A stretch of DNA of 64,000 nt from an uncultured Bacteroidales bacterium (GCA_937891975.1 CALAUA010000025.1:1-64000), one strand, 5' to 3'; shown: positions 16,550-25,554, counted from the stretch's first letter. The notes: a model not told the origin generated them from the letters alone. A program made the numbers and translations.

Positions 16550-18013
16550 ATGAATTCTCGAATCTTACACGAAGGCCTCACATTCGATGATGTGTTGCTC
16601 GTCCCAGCCTATTCTGAGGTACTTCCTCGCGAAGTGAACCTCAAGTGCCAATTCACCCGTAACATCAGCCTCAATATCCCTGTGGTATCGGCTGCTATGG
16701 ACACCGTGACCGAATCTAAGATGGCTATTGCCATTGCTCGTGAGGGTGGTATTGGTGTGATTCACAAGAATATGTCCATCGCTGAGCAAGCGGCAGAAGT
16801 GCGTCGTGTGAAGCGTGCCGAGAACGGACTCATATCTGATCCTATCACCATCACTGCAGACCAAACTGTAGGAGATGCAGAGCAACTCATGCACGACAAC
16901 CACATCGGCGGTATCCCTGTGGTAGATGCAGAAAACAACCTCGTAGGTATCGTTACCAATCGTGACCTTCGCTTTGAGACCGATTACTCACGCAAGATCG
17001 GCGAAGTGATGACCAGCGAGAACCTCATCACCATCAATTCTACCGACAATGAAGTCATCATGGCCGCTCTCCAAGCCCACAAGGTGGAGAAACTCCCTGT
17101 TGTGGACAATAACGGCAAACTCGTAGGCCTCGTGACCTACAAGGATATCACCAAACTCAAAGACTTCCCTAATGCTTGCAAAGACGCTAAAGGTCGTCTT
17201 CGTTGCGCGGCTGGAGTAGGTATCACCCCTGACTTCATGGACCGCGTAGCTGCATTATATAAAGAAGGTGTAGATGCTATCGTTCTTGATTCTGCACACG
17301 GTCACTCTAAGAATATCGTTAATGCACTCCGTACTATCAAGTCCACTTACCCTGATTTAGAGGTGGTGGTAGGTAATATCGCTACTGCTGAAGCAGCCAA
17401 GTACCTCGTAGAGAACGGCGCAGACGGCGTGAAGGTAGGTATCGGTCCTGGTAGTATCTGTACTACCCGTATCATCGCAGGTGTAGGTGTTCCACAACTC
17501 ACGGCTATCTTTGAAGTGGCAGAAGCATTGAAGGGTACAGGTGTACCAATGATTGCCGATGGTGGCTTGCGCTATTCTGGTGATGTGGTGAAAGCCCTCG
17601 CTGCTGGTGGCAACTGCGTAATGTGTGGAAGTATGTTTGCAGGCACAGAGGAAGCTCCTGGCGATACCATCATTTACAATGGTCGTAAGTTCAAGTCTTA
17701 TCGTGGCATGGGTTCTATCGATGCTATGAAAGCTGGTTCAGCAGACCGCTACTTCCAAGGCAAAGAGACCAACATCAACAAACTCGTGCCAGAAGGTATC
17801 GTAGGTCGCGTACCTTACAAAGGTAATGTCAGCGAAACGATCTACCAACTCATGGGCGGTCTTCGTTCGGGTATGGGCTATGTCGGAGCTCATAACATTG
17901 CCGAATTGCAACAAGCCAAGTTTGTTCGTGTTACAGCAGCAGGTATGACCGAGAGCCACCCACACGACATCACCATCACCAGTGAAACTCCAAACTACAC
18001 TCGTGGACAATAA
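16550..18013 (+). CDS. guaB: Inosine-5'-monophosphate dehydrogenase
   Basis: This oxidises IMP to XMP with NAD, the first step to GMP. The 487-aa protein has the two-CBS Bateman insert (about 90-210) within the TIM barrel, the loop GPGSICTTR with the catalytic Cys304, and the flap region around RYFQG. It begins 24 bases after array A, with an AT-rich leader. guaA follows at 21 bases, so the two GMP steps are probably one transcript. Confidence 0.96.
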   Translation: MNSRILHEGLTFDDVLLVPAYSEVLPREVNLKCQFTRNISLNIPVVSAAMDTVTESKMAIAIAREGGIGVIHKNMSIAEQAAEVRRVKRAENGLISDPITITADQTVGDAEQLMHDNHIGGIPVVDAENNLVGIVTNRDLRFETDYSRKIGEVMTSENLITINSTDNEVIMAALQAHKVEKLPVVDNNGKLVGLVTYKDITKLKDFPNACKDAKGRLRCAAGVGITPDFMDRVAALYKEGVDAIVLDSAHGHSKNIVNALRTIKSTYPDLEVVVGNIATAEAAKYLVENGADGVKVGIGPGSICTTRIIAGVGVPQLTAIFEVAEALKGTGVPMIADGGLRYSGDVVKALAAGGNCVMCGSMFAGTEEAPGDTIIYNGRKFKSYRGMGSIDAMKAGSADRYFQGKETNINKLVPEGIVGRVPYKGNVSETIYQLMGGLRSGMGYVGAHNIAELQQAKFVRVTAAGMTESHPHDITITSETPNYTRGQ

Positions 18014-18034
18014 ACAACGCTAAACAATACATAT

Positions 18035-19303
18035 ATGCAGAAAATTATTATTCTTGATCTTGGTTCGCACACTACCCAACTTATTGGACGTCGCGTGCGC
18101 GAATTAGATACTTTCTGCGAGGTTTTACCTTACAACAAGTATCCCGAAGATGACAAAGAAGTCATCGGTCTTATCCTTTCTGGAGATAAAGACTCTGTGG
18201 AAGAGCCTCAAGCACTCCAAGACACTCTCAGCCGCTTCTGCAGCTGTATCCCTGTTCTTAACATTGCTAAAGGCGAGCAACCTACAGTAGATGAGCTCCG
18301 TCCCTTCGTGCTTGACACCTGCCATAGCGCACAGGATTGGACTCCAGCTAACTTCGTAGAGACTACCGTTGCGCAACTCAAAGAGCAAATTGGTAACGAG
18401 CGCGTTATCCTTGCCCTCTCTGGTGGCGTGGATAGTTCTATCACAGCCGTTCTGCTTAATCGCGCTATTGGCGACCAACTCACATGTATCTTTGTGGACC
18501 ATGGTTTGCTCCGCAAAAATGAGTTCGAAAACGTGCTCCGCGACTACGAGTGCCTCGGTCTCAATGTGATTGGCGTAGATGCTAAAGCGCGCTTCTATGG
18601 CGACCTCGCTGGTGTGACTGATCCAGAACAAAAACGTAAGATTATCGGTCGTGACTTCATCCAAGTATTCGATGAGGAAGCTAAGAAGATTACCGATGCA
18701 AAGTGGCTTGGTCAAGGTACTATTTACCCAGATATCATCGAGTCAATCAACCACTCAGGTAAGGTCATCAAGAGCCACCACAACGTAGGTGGTCTGCCTA
18801 AAGAAATGAATCTCAAACTCTGCGAACCACTTAAGCTCCTCTTCAAAGATGAGGTACGTCGTATTGGCCGCTATATGGGTGTACCTGAGCACCTTATCAC
18901 TCGTCACCCATTCCCAGGTCCAGGTCTTGGTGTACGTATCTTGGGCGATATCACCCCAGAGAAAGTGCATATCCTTCAAGAGGCAGATGCAATCTTTGTG
19001 GACATGCTCCGCGAATGGAAAGATGAGAACGGTGTAAGCTTATACAACAAGGTATGGCAAGCAGGTGCTATTCTTTTGAGCACAGTGCGCAGCACTGGTA
19101 TGAAGGGCGACACTCGTACTTACGAACATCCAGTGGCACTCCGCGCTGTACTCTCTGTAGATGCTATGACGGCAGACTGGGCACGTATTCCATACGAGTT
19201 CTTGGCTAAGTGCTCCAACGAGATTATCAACAAGGTACAAGGTGTCAACCGCGTTTGCTATGACATCTCTGCAAAACCACCCGCAACTATCGAGTGGGAG
19301 TAA
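18035..19303 (+). CDS. guaA: GMP synthase with a degenerate, shortened amidotransferase domain
   Basis: This aminates XMP to GMP. The ATP-pyrophosphatase part is intact: SGGVDSS at 129-135, then FVDHGLLRKNE, and the C-terminal dimer domain ending in KPPATIEWE. The N-terminal glutaminase region is only about 110 residues, against about 200 in the family. It starts normally (IIILDLGSHTTQLIGRRVREL, then GLILSG), but where PVLGVCYGAQ is expected it reads PVLNIAKGEQ, so Ala78 stands at the catalytic Cys position, and the His/Glu half is missing. The frame is continuous, so this is not a simple frameshift. Use of free ammonia or a separate glutaminase is inferred. Confidence 0.93.
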   Translation: MQKIIILDLGSHTTQLIGRRVRELDTFCEVLPYNKYPEDDKEVIGLILSGDKDSVEEPQALQDTLSRFCSCIPVLNIAKGEQPTVDELRPFVLDTCHSAQDWTPANFVETTVAQLKEQIGNERVILALSGGVDSSITAVLLNRAIGDQLTCIFVDHGLLRKNEFENVLRDYECLGLNVIGVDAKARFYGDLAGVTDPEQKRKIIGRDFIQVFDEEAKKITDAKWLGQGTIYPDIIESINHSGKVIKSHHNVGGLPKEMNLKLCEPLKLLFKDEVRRIGRYMGVPEHLITRHPFPGPGLGVRILGDITPEKVHILQEADAIFVDMLREWKDENGVSLYNKVWQAGAILLSTVRSTGMKGDTRTYEHPVALRAVLSVDAMTADWARIPYEFLAKCSNEIINKVQGVNRVCYDISAKPPATIEWE

Positions 19304-19475
19304 TCGCGTTCGGCAACAAGGTCGCATTGACTGCTGACCACGTCAGCATTTAGGCGACTTGTGCCTCCGCTCTCCCCACGAAGCCACGAGCTTCGCGGGG
19401 ACCCCAATATTTATCTAATTTATTTTTATTTATTTTTGTAGGGCATAGCCCGTATTTTTGTTTCAAAAAATAATT
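19304..19475. other. Spacer with three hairpins between guaA and purE
   Basis: It holds a GCTGAC/GTCAGC hairpin, a stem CCCCACGAAGC/GCTTCGCGGGG near 19376-19402 that may end the gua transcript, and GGGC-ATA-GCCC just before purE. Confidence 0.45.
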
Positions 19476-19943
19476 ATGAAAGTAGGCGTAGTTATGGGTT
19501 CTACCAGCGACTTGGAGGTAATGACTCCCGCGATTGAGACCCTTCAACAATTTGGAATAGAAGTAGATAAACGCGTCATCAGTGCGCACCGTGCTCCGCA
19601 TGAGCTTATGAAGTGGGCAGAGTCTGCTCGTGAGCGTGGACTAAGTATCATCATTGCGGGTGCAGGCGGCGCCGCACACCTCGCAGGTGTGATAGCAGGA
19701 CTCACCTCACTCCCTGTGATTGGTGTACCTATTCGCAGCAAGACATTAGACGGACTGGATTCGCTCCTCAGCATCGTGCAAATGCCTGCAGGTATCCCTG
19801 TAGCTACAGTAGCCATCAACGGCTCCAAGAACGCAGCCCTCCTCGCAGTGGCTATCCTTGCTTTGCAAGACAATGCGCTCCTCACACAACTCGAGGACTT
19901 CCGCAAACAACAAACAGAGAAAGTAGTAAATACAGTTATTTAG
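19476..19943 (+). CDS. purE: N5-carboxyaminoimidazole ribonucleotide mutase
   Basis: This moves the carboxyl group of N5-CAIR to give CAIR in purine synthesis. The 155-aa protein begins MKVGVVMGSTSDLEVM with the conserved GSxSD phosphate site, then SAHRAPHEL and the core IAGAGGAAHLAGV. I took ATG 19476 rather than an upstream ATG at 19458, as it matches the family start. The partner PurK is not in the window, so its ATP-dependent step must be encoded elsewhere, or PurE is of class II. Confidence 0.93.
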   Translation: MKVGVVMGSTSDLEVMTPAIETLQQFGIEVDKRVISAHRAPHELMKWAESARERGLSIIIAGAGGAAHLAGVIAGLTSLPVIGVPIRSKTLDGLDSLLSIVQMPAGIPVATVAINGSKNAALLAVAILALQDNALLTQLEDFRKQQTEKVVNTVI

Positions 19944-20127
19944 TGCCGTAGGCACGAATGGTGGTCTTCGACGAATAATGGCAGCAAAGCTGCGAAAATG
20001 GCTAAAGCGAATAGTGGCTCGCCTATGGCTCACGTGAGCGAAGCAAACCACACTTTCGTGAGCGAAGTGAACCAATTTCGTGAGCAAAGCGAACCATTTT
20101 CGTGAACGAAGTGAACCACTAACGTGA
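19944..20127. repeat. Array B: long palindromic array ending in three 22-bp repeats
   Basis: It begins at the purE stop. Left units (GTGGTCTTCGACGA, TGGCTAAAGCGA) face a perfect CTCACGTGAG palindrome at 20030-20039; beyond it lie units in reverse sense, ending with three exact-length 22-bp copies at 20058-20079, 20080-20101 and 20102-20123. It matches array A. Confidence 0.8.
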
Positions 20128-20136
20128 ATAAGAATT

Positions 20137-23100
20137 ATGAACAACTATAGAATATACGTAGAAAAGCGTCCTGCATTTCAGGTAGAAGCCCAGAGTCTCA
20201 AGAATGAGCTCAACGAGAACTTGCAACTCAACTTGCAATCGCTCCGCTATATCAATGTGTACGACCTCTTTGGTTTTACACCTGAGCTCCTCGAGCAGTG
20301 CCGCTACAGCGTTTTCGGCGAGACCGTAACCGACACGGTATCAGATGAGTGCGACCTCAAAGGCAAGAAGTACCTCGCCGTGGAGTACCTCCCTGGTCAG
20401 TTTGACCAACGCGCCTCTTCGGCTGTGGACTGCGTGCACCTCATCGATCCAAATGCTGAGGTAGAGATTCGCTCGAGTCGTCTCCTCGTCTTTGACGAGC
20501 AACTCACCGACGCCGAGCTCGACAAGATTCGTCGCTACTACATCAACGCCGTAGAGTCACGTGAGAAAGACCTATCTCAACTCTCGCAAAACCAAACAGC
20601 CGATGTCAAACCGCTCGCGCAACTCGATGGCTTCATCACCATGCCACGCGAGGAGTATGCGGCATTCTGCAAAGAGTGGGGACTAGCGATGAACACCGAC
20701 GACCTACACGAGGTAGTCACCTATTTCCAAAAGGAGCAACGCAACCCTACCGAGACCGAACTCCGTATCCTCGATACCTATTGGTCTGACCACTGCCGTC
20801 ACACCACTTTCACTACCATCCTCGAGTCCATCAAGATCGACGACTCCTTTGTGAAAGACGAGATTGAGAGCACTTTGGGCATGTTCCATGATATCCGCAA
20901 GGAGTTGGGCCGTACAGAGAAGCCATTGTGCCTCATGGAGCTCGCTACCATCGGTGCGCGTTACCTACGCAAGAAAGGCCTTCTCGACGATATGGAGGTC
21001 AGCGAGGAGAACAACGCTTGCTCTATCTTCATTGATGTGGACGTGGATGGCAAGCAAGAGAAGTGGCTGCTCCAATTCAAGAACGAGACCCACAACCACC
21101 CAACTGAGATTGAGCCTTTCGGTGGCGCAAGTACCTGTCTCGGTGGTGCTATCCGCGACCCACTATCTGGTCGTGCCTATGTCTATCAAGCTATGCGCGT
21201 AACGGGCGCAGGCGATATCTATAAGCCCGTGGCAGAGACTATGCCAGGCAAACTGCCACAGCAGATCATCTCCCGCAAAGCGGCTGCTGGTTACTCCAGT
21301 TATGGCAACCAAATTGGTCTGGCTACCACCCATGTGCGTGAGATCTTCCACCCATCGTATGTAGCTAAGCGTCTGGAGGTGGGTGCTGTCGTAGGTGCCT
21401 CTCCTGCATCGAATATCCGCCGTGAGAGCCCTGCTCCTGGCGATATAATTCTGTTGTTAGGCGGCCGCACAGGCCGAGATGGTATAGGTGGTGCTACTGG
21501 TTCGTCCAAAGAGCACACCGAAGCATCGCTCGAAAGTTGCGGCAGCGAGGTGCAAAAGGGTAATGCACCAGAGGAACGCAAACTCCAACGCCTCATGCGT
21601 CGCCCTGAAGCTACTCGCCTCATCAAGAAATCCAACGACTTCGGTGCAGGTGGCGTGAGTGTGGCTATCGGCGAACTCGCTGACGGACTGGATATCTACC
21701 TCGACCGCGTGCCAACCAAGTATAGCGGACTCAACCCTACCGAACTGGCTATCAGCGAGTCGCAAGAGCGTATGGCAGTAGTCATCGAGGCCAAAGACCG
21801 TGCGGAGATGGAGCACTATTGCCACCTCGACAATATCGAATACACCCATGTGGCGGATGTCACCGACAGCGGTCGCATGCGTCAGTTCTATAAAGGCGAA
21901 CTTATCGCCGACCTCACTCGTGAGTTTATCGACAGCGCAGGTGCAAAGCACTTTGCTAAAGCCGCTATCCTCCCTGTAGAGGAGAAGAATCCATTTGCTC
22001 AAACCATCGAAGGTGCCACCCTCGAGGAGAAAATGGCAAAGGTGATGGCAGATGCCAATGTCACCTCACAAAAGGGATTGATTGAGAACTTCGATGCAAC
22101 TATCGGTCGTAGCACCGTACTCATGCCATTCGGTGGCAAAACACAACTCTCTGAGACACAAGTCAGTGTGCAGAAACTCCCTACCGATGGCTATACCAAT
22201 ACTGCCTCTATCATGGCGTATGGTTACAACCCATTCATTGCCGACTGGAGTCCTTACCACAGCGCCGCATACGCAGTTGTAGAGGCATGTACCAAGGTCG
22301 TAGCAGCAGGTGCTGATTATAGCCGTATGCGCTTCTCTTACCAAGAGTATTTCGAGCGTATGAGCAGCGAGCATGCCTACGGCAAACCACTCTCTGCCCT
22401 CCTCGGTGCACTCAAGATGCAAGTCGCTTTCGGTCTCCCAAGTATTGGCGGTAAAGACTCTATGTCGGGTACATTTGAGCATATCAGCGTACCTCCTACC
22501 TTGATTGCCTTCGGTATCACTACTGTGCCAGCTGATAAAGTTGTTTCTACCGACCTCAAGAAAGCAGGTCACAAACTCTATCTCATCAAGCACAATGCGT
22601 TGGCAAATTATATGCCTAATGTGGAGCAATTGAAAGAGAACTGGACCTTCACCACCAACGCTATCCAATCTGGCAAGGTTTGCGCTACCTTTGCGCTAGG
22701 CTTCGGTGGTGTAGCAGAGGCCATCGCTAAGATGAGTTTCGGTAACGAATTGGCGGTAGATATCCAAATCGCCGAGAACGAACTCTTCGACTACAACTAC
22801 GGTTCTATCCTCGTAGAGGCAACCGAAGAACTCTCACCTCTCGCCTTATCGCCTAATAGCCTCATCGCCTTAGGTGAAGTTGTTGAAGGCACCCACCTCG
22901 TTATCAATGGCGAGCGCGTATCGCGCGAAGTATTGCTCCACGCATGCTGTGGTCAGTTCGATAAGATCTACCCATCTGCGGTAGTTGCGCAGCATCAAAC
23001 ATTGATGCCAGCAGGTATCGAGTCACTAAACACTAAACACTCAACACTAAACTACAACGGCTCTGCCGTTGAAACCCCATTGGTTTACATCCCCGTCTTC

Positions 23101-23877
23101 CCAGGCACCAACTGCGACTACGACTCCGCCAAGGCATGGCGCAAGGCAGGTGCTGAGGTCGAGACCACTATCTTCCGCAATCTCACGGGCGAGGATGTCC
23201 TTTCGAGTATCGATGAGATGGTAGAGCATATCAATCGCTGCCATATCTTGATGTTTGCGGGTGGTTTCTCTGCAGGTGACGAACCAGACGGAAGTGGTAA
23301 GTTTATCGCCAATGTGATTAACAACCAAAAGGTGGGTGCTGCTATCACTGCCCTCATCGAGCGCGGTGGTCTGATACTCGGTATCTGTAACGGTTTCCAA
23401 GCATTGGTGAAGAGTGGTCTACTTCCTTATGGCAAGTTGGGCATGGTCACTCCAGACTCTCCAACCCTGTTCCGCAACGATATCAACCGCCACATCTCGC
23501 AGATGGTGACTACTACCGTAGCTACCACTGCCAGCCCATGGCTCCGTGGTATGCAAGTAGGTGATACACATAGCATTGCAGTCAGCCACGGCGAAGGTAA
23601 GTTCGTTGTGAACGAGGCATTGGCGAAGGAACTCTTCGAGAACGGACAAGTAGCTTTCCGCTATGCCGATCCTATGACGGGCGAGGCAACGATGGAAGCA
23701 CCTCACAATCCTAATGGTTCGTATTATGCAATAGAGGGTATCATCTCCAAGAACGGTCAGATCCTCGGCAAGATGGGTCACACCGAACGTTGGGAAGAGG
23801 GCGTATTCACCAATATCGCAGGTAACAAATGCCAACCTCTATTCGACAACGCAGTGGCATACTTCCGCAAGAAGTAA
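20137..23877 (+). CDS. purL: Phosphoribosylformylglycinamidine synthase, single-chain
   Basis: This converts FGAR to FGAM with ATP and glutamine. The 1246-aa protein is the large type with both synthase halves and a C-terminal glutaminase (from about residue 985), whose nucleophile is Cys1084 in GICNGFQAL. Two segments look like repeat insertions: residues about 901-912 (SPLALSPNSLIALG), encoded by the GGCGATGAGG family in reverse, and about 962-980 (SLNTKHSTLNYNGSAVE), encoded by the CTAAACACTAAAC family, in the linker before the glutaminase. The 3' end is partly duplicated at 25074-25112. Confidence 0.95.
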   Translation: MNNYRIYVEKRPAFQVEAQSLKNELNENLQLNLQSLRYINVYDLFGFTPELLEQCRYSVFGETVTDTVSDECDLKGKKYLAVEYLPGQFDQRASSAVDCVHLIDPNAEVEIRSSRLLVFDEQLTDAELDKIRRYYINAVESREKDLSQLSQNQTADVKPLAQLDGFITMPREEYAAFCKEWGLAMNTDDLHEVVTYFQKEQRNPTETELRILDTYWSDHCRHTTFTTILESIKIDDSFVKDEIESTLGMFHDIRKELGRTEKPLCLMELATIGARYLRKKGLLDDMEVSEENNACSIFIDVDVDGKQEKWLLQFKNETHNHPTEIEPFGGASTCLGGAIRDPLSGRAYVYQAMRVTGAGDIYKPVAETMPGKLPQQIISRKAAAGYSSYGNQIGLATTHVREIFHPSYVAKRLEVGAVVGASPASNIRRESPAPGDIILLLGGRTGRDGIGGATGSSKEHTEASLESCGSEVQKGNAPEERKLQRLMRRPEATRLIKKSNDFGAGGVSVAIGELADGLDIYLDRVPTKYSGLNPTELAISESQERMAVVIEAKDRAEMEHYCHLDNIEYTHVADVTDSGRMRQFYKGELIADLTREFIDSAGAKHFAKAAILPVEEKNPFAQTIEGATLEEKMAKVMADANVTSQKGLIENFDATIGRSTVLMPFGGKTQLSETQVSVQKLPTDGYTNTASIMAYGYNPFIADWSPYHSAAYAVVEACTKVVAAGADYSRMRFSYQEYFERMSSEHAYGKPLSALLGALKMQVAFGLPSIGGKDSMSGTFEHISVPPTLIAFGITTVPADKVVSTDLKKAGHKLYLIKHNALANYMPNVEQLKENWTFTTNAIQSGKVCATFALGFGGVAEAIAKMSFGNELAVDIQIAENELFDYNYGSILVEATEELSPLALSPNSLIALGEVVEGTHLVINGERVSREVLLHACCGQFDKIYPSAVVAQHQTLMPAGIESLNTKHSTLNYNGSAVETPLVYIPVFPGTNCDYDSAKAWRKAGAEVETTIFRNLTGEDVLSSIDEMVEHINRCHILMFAGGFSAGDEPDGSGKFIANVINNQKVGAAITALIERGGLILGICNGFQALVKSGLLPYGKLGMVTPDSPTLFRNDINRHISQMVTTTVATTASPWLRGMQVGDTHSIAVSHGEGKFVVNEALAKELFENGQVAFRYADPMTGEATMEAPHNPNGSYYAIEGIISKNGQILGKMGHTERWEEGVFTNIAGNKCQPLFDNAVAYFRKK
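22838..22872 (-). repeat. In-frame repeat element inside purL
   Basis: On the reverse strand it reads GGCGATGAGGCTATTAGGCG followed by ATAAGGCGAG, matching the atpI, purD and mfd copies. It is in frame with purL. Confidence 0.7.
23023..23075. repeat. CTAAAC-type repeat inside the purL linker
   Basis: CACTAAACACTAAACACTC, ACACTAAAC, then the palindrome AACGGCTCTGCCGTT. This is the same layout as intergenic spacers at pyrC-pyrK and gcvP-yitT, yet here it is translated in frame. Confidence 0.65.
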
Positions 23878-23878
23878 T
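23841..23878 (+). repeat. purL 3' end, first copy of a duplicated 38-bp segment
   Basis: These bases (coding FDNAVAYFRKK and stop) match 25074-25112 at about 31 of 38 positions. Together the two copies flank the LRR gene. Confidence 0.65.
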
Positions 23879-23928
23879 AAGACTGATACATATATTGTCA
23901 ATACCTCGGCGATATGCCGATTTGATCT

Positions 23929-23963
23929 CTCCAAGAGTATTTCGGGCGGAAATGCTCTTGGAG
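23929..23963 (+). terminator. Strong hairpin after purL
   Basis: Two 15-base arms (one G-U pair) around GGGCG, followed by AAAAATT. A second small hairpin TCGGC/GCCGA lies at 23906-23920. The hairpin sits only 29 bases before the LRR start codon. Confidence 0.7.
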
Positions 23964-23992
23964 AAAAATTAAATCAACACGAATTTTATACC

Positions 23993-24976
23993 ATGAAAAA
24001 ATTATTATTCATATTCATTGCCATTTTTACCACTCATATGCTCTCGGCATATGATTTCAAAGAAGGAGATTTGTGTTATAACATCATTAGTAACATAGTT
24101 CCCTATGAGGTGGAAGTAACTTATGAAATAGAACCCTCTATTTTTGGAAGCACTTCTGATAACTATTCAGGGATCACAGTTGTTGTTATTCCCGAATCCG
24201 TAACCTACTCAGGTATAACCTATAGTGTTACAGGTATTGGAGATTATGCGTTCAATGATTGTACGTCGTTACTCTCCATCCATATCCCTGATGGTGTAAC
24301 TAGTATTGGATACGGTGCATTCCGCGGTTGCTCTTCGTGGAGTGGAGATATCACAATTCCAGACGGCATAACCAGTATTGAGGGAAGCGCATTCGCTGGT
24401 TGCTCTTCACTGACTTCAATCAAGATTCCTAACAGCGTAACGAGTATTGAAGATTATGCGTTCGATGCATGCTCCTCGTTAACTTCTATCAATATTCCAG
24501 ATGGTTTAAATAGTATTGGAGAGTACGTATTCTATCGTTGCACTTCATTGCCTTCCATAACGCTTCCAAATGGCGTAACAAGTATTGGCCCTATGGCGTT
24601 CGGTCACTGCTCTTCGCTGACTTCCATCAAAATTCCAAACGGCGTAACAAGTATTGGATATTGGGCATTCTCTTATTGTTCAGGTTTGACTTCTGTCACT
24701 TGCGAAGCGAATACACCTCCTGCAGTGGAAACTCGTGCTTTCTATCAAGTACCTACAGACATTCCAGTATATGTGCCTTGTGAATCGTTGACCACATATC
24801 AGACGGATGAAGGGTGGAGTTATTTTACAAACGTCCAATGTTTATCAAAGGAAGAATCAGCTGTAGAAGACATCAACAGTCCATCTACTAATACCCCAAA
24901 AATTTTCCGCGATGGTCAACTCATCATTATCCGTGATGGAGTAAACTATAACGCTCAAGGTGCGGTAGTTAAATAA
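23993..24976 (+). CDS. BspA-like leucine-rich repeat secreted protein
   Basis: The 327-aa protein has a signal peptide (MKKLLFIFIAIFTTHMLSA) and then about seven LRR_5 units of 23 residues from about 79 to 240, each of the form GVTSIG..AF..CSSLTSI.IP. BspA-type proteins are surface or secreted binding proteins in Bacteroidetes. The C-terminal tail (FRDGQLIIIRDGVNYNAQG) resembles that of the phosphatase at 5.5 kb and looks like a short sorting tail. No promoter is visible between the purL hairpin and the start. Flanking purL-end copies suggest a transferred single-gene cassette. Confidence 0.88.
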   Translation: MKKLLFIFIAIFTTHMLSAYDFKEGDLCYNIISNIVPYEVEVTYEIEPSIFGSTSDNYSGITVVVIPESVTYSGITYSVTGIGDYAFNDCTSLLSIHIPDGVTSIGYGAFRGCSSWSGDITIPDGITSIEGSAFAGCSSLTSIKIPNSVTSIEDYAFDACSSLTSINIPDGLNSIGEYVFYRCTSLPSITLPNGVTSIGPMAFGHCSSLTSIKIPNGVTSIGYWAFSYCSGLTSVTCEANTPPAVETRAFYQVPTDIPVYVPCESLTTYQTDEGWSYFTNVQCLSKEESAVEDINSPSTNTPKIFRDGQLIIIRDGVNYNAQGAVVK

Positions 24977-25003
24977 TACCAACAAACAACTCTGAATATC
25001 TCC

Positions 25004-25039
25004 TAACGACTCTGTTGCATTAAAGCATCGGAGTCGTTA
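25004..25039 (+). terminator. Terminator of the LRR gene
   Basis: TAACGACTC and GAGTCGTTA form the stem, followed by TTTTG. It lies 28 bases past the LRR stop. Confidence 0.7.
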
Positions 25040-25073
25040 TTTTGTACCAAATTGTAATGTAAATTTTGGTTTA

Positions 25074-25112
25074 TTTTTGACAACGCAGTCCGCTACTTCC
25101 GCAAAAAGTAAT
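25074..25112 (+). repeat. Second copy of the purL 3' end
   Basis: Read in frame it would give FDNAVRYFRKK and a stop, against FDNAVAYFRKK in purL. Besides the Ala/Arg change, the differences include silent ones (GTG/GTC, AAG/AAA), so the copy kept coding sense or comes from another purL allele. Confidence 0.65.
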
Positions 25113-25126
25113 CCTGCCCATATACC

Positions 25127-25163
25127 AAAAATAGAGCATATCACACCGATATGCTCTATTTTT
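25127..25163 (+). terminator. Terminator after the second purL-end copy
   Basis: Arms of 16 bases (AAAAATAGAGCATATC and its complement) around a 5-base loop, with a trailing T run. It is likely the original purL terminator, displaced by the cassette. Confidence 0.75.
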
Positions 25164-25263
25164 TATCCTTTCCTTTACACTCTACACCTTACACTTTACA
25201 CCCAACGCTCTACACTAGTACAATTCTTAAGATTTTCTCTCTCTAATACCTTGCTGCATTCCA

Positions 25264-25297
25264 CCGAGAGAACTCCGAGAGAACACCGAGAGAAGAC
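25264..25297. repeat. 11-bp tandem repeat, three units
   Basis: CCGAGAGAACT, CCGAGAGAACA and CCGAGAGAAGA follow each other with an exact 11-bp period. Confidence 0.8.
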
Positions 25298-25377
25298 CGA
25301 CTTATCAAAAATGGAAAAATCGCACGATTTTTAAGATTCTGCTCCTTTGTTCCCTTCTCATCTCCCTCGGGTAAAAG

Positions 25378-25432
25378 ACCAAGGAGAAACCAAGGATGAA
25401 CCAAGGAACACCCAAAGACCACCCAACCACCA
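25378..25432. repeat. 11-bp tandem repeat, five units
   Basis: ACCAAGGAGAA, ACCAAGGATGA and ACCAAGGAACA, then two diverged CCCAAAGACCA-like units, all in 11-bp phase. Confidence 0.8.
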
Positions 25433-25554
25433 AAAAGTGCTTTTTGTTAATATAACCTAAAATACTTGACTCGATTCCTAAAAAGGTTGACTACCTTCCT
25501 GAGAAAGTTGACTTATCTGTTTAAAGCAAAAAATCACCTAAAAAGCGATTTTTC

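Larger units (their letters stand above)
25164..25554. other. Gene-free left edge of the island
   Basis: It contains CTCTACACC/TTACACT runs (25173-25215), two tracts of 11-bp tandem units, and no credible coding frame. The frame at 25077-25334 has low-complexity content and no promoter. Confidence 0.5.

Noticed and set aside
25077..25334. An 85-aa frame at the left edge of the island
   Set aside because: It runs across the purL-end copy, the terminator hairpin and an 11-bp repeat tract, so it is a by-product of repeats.
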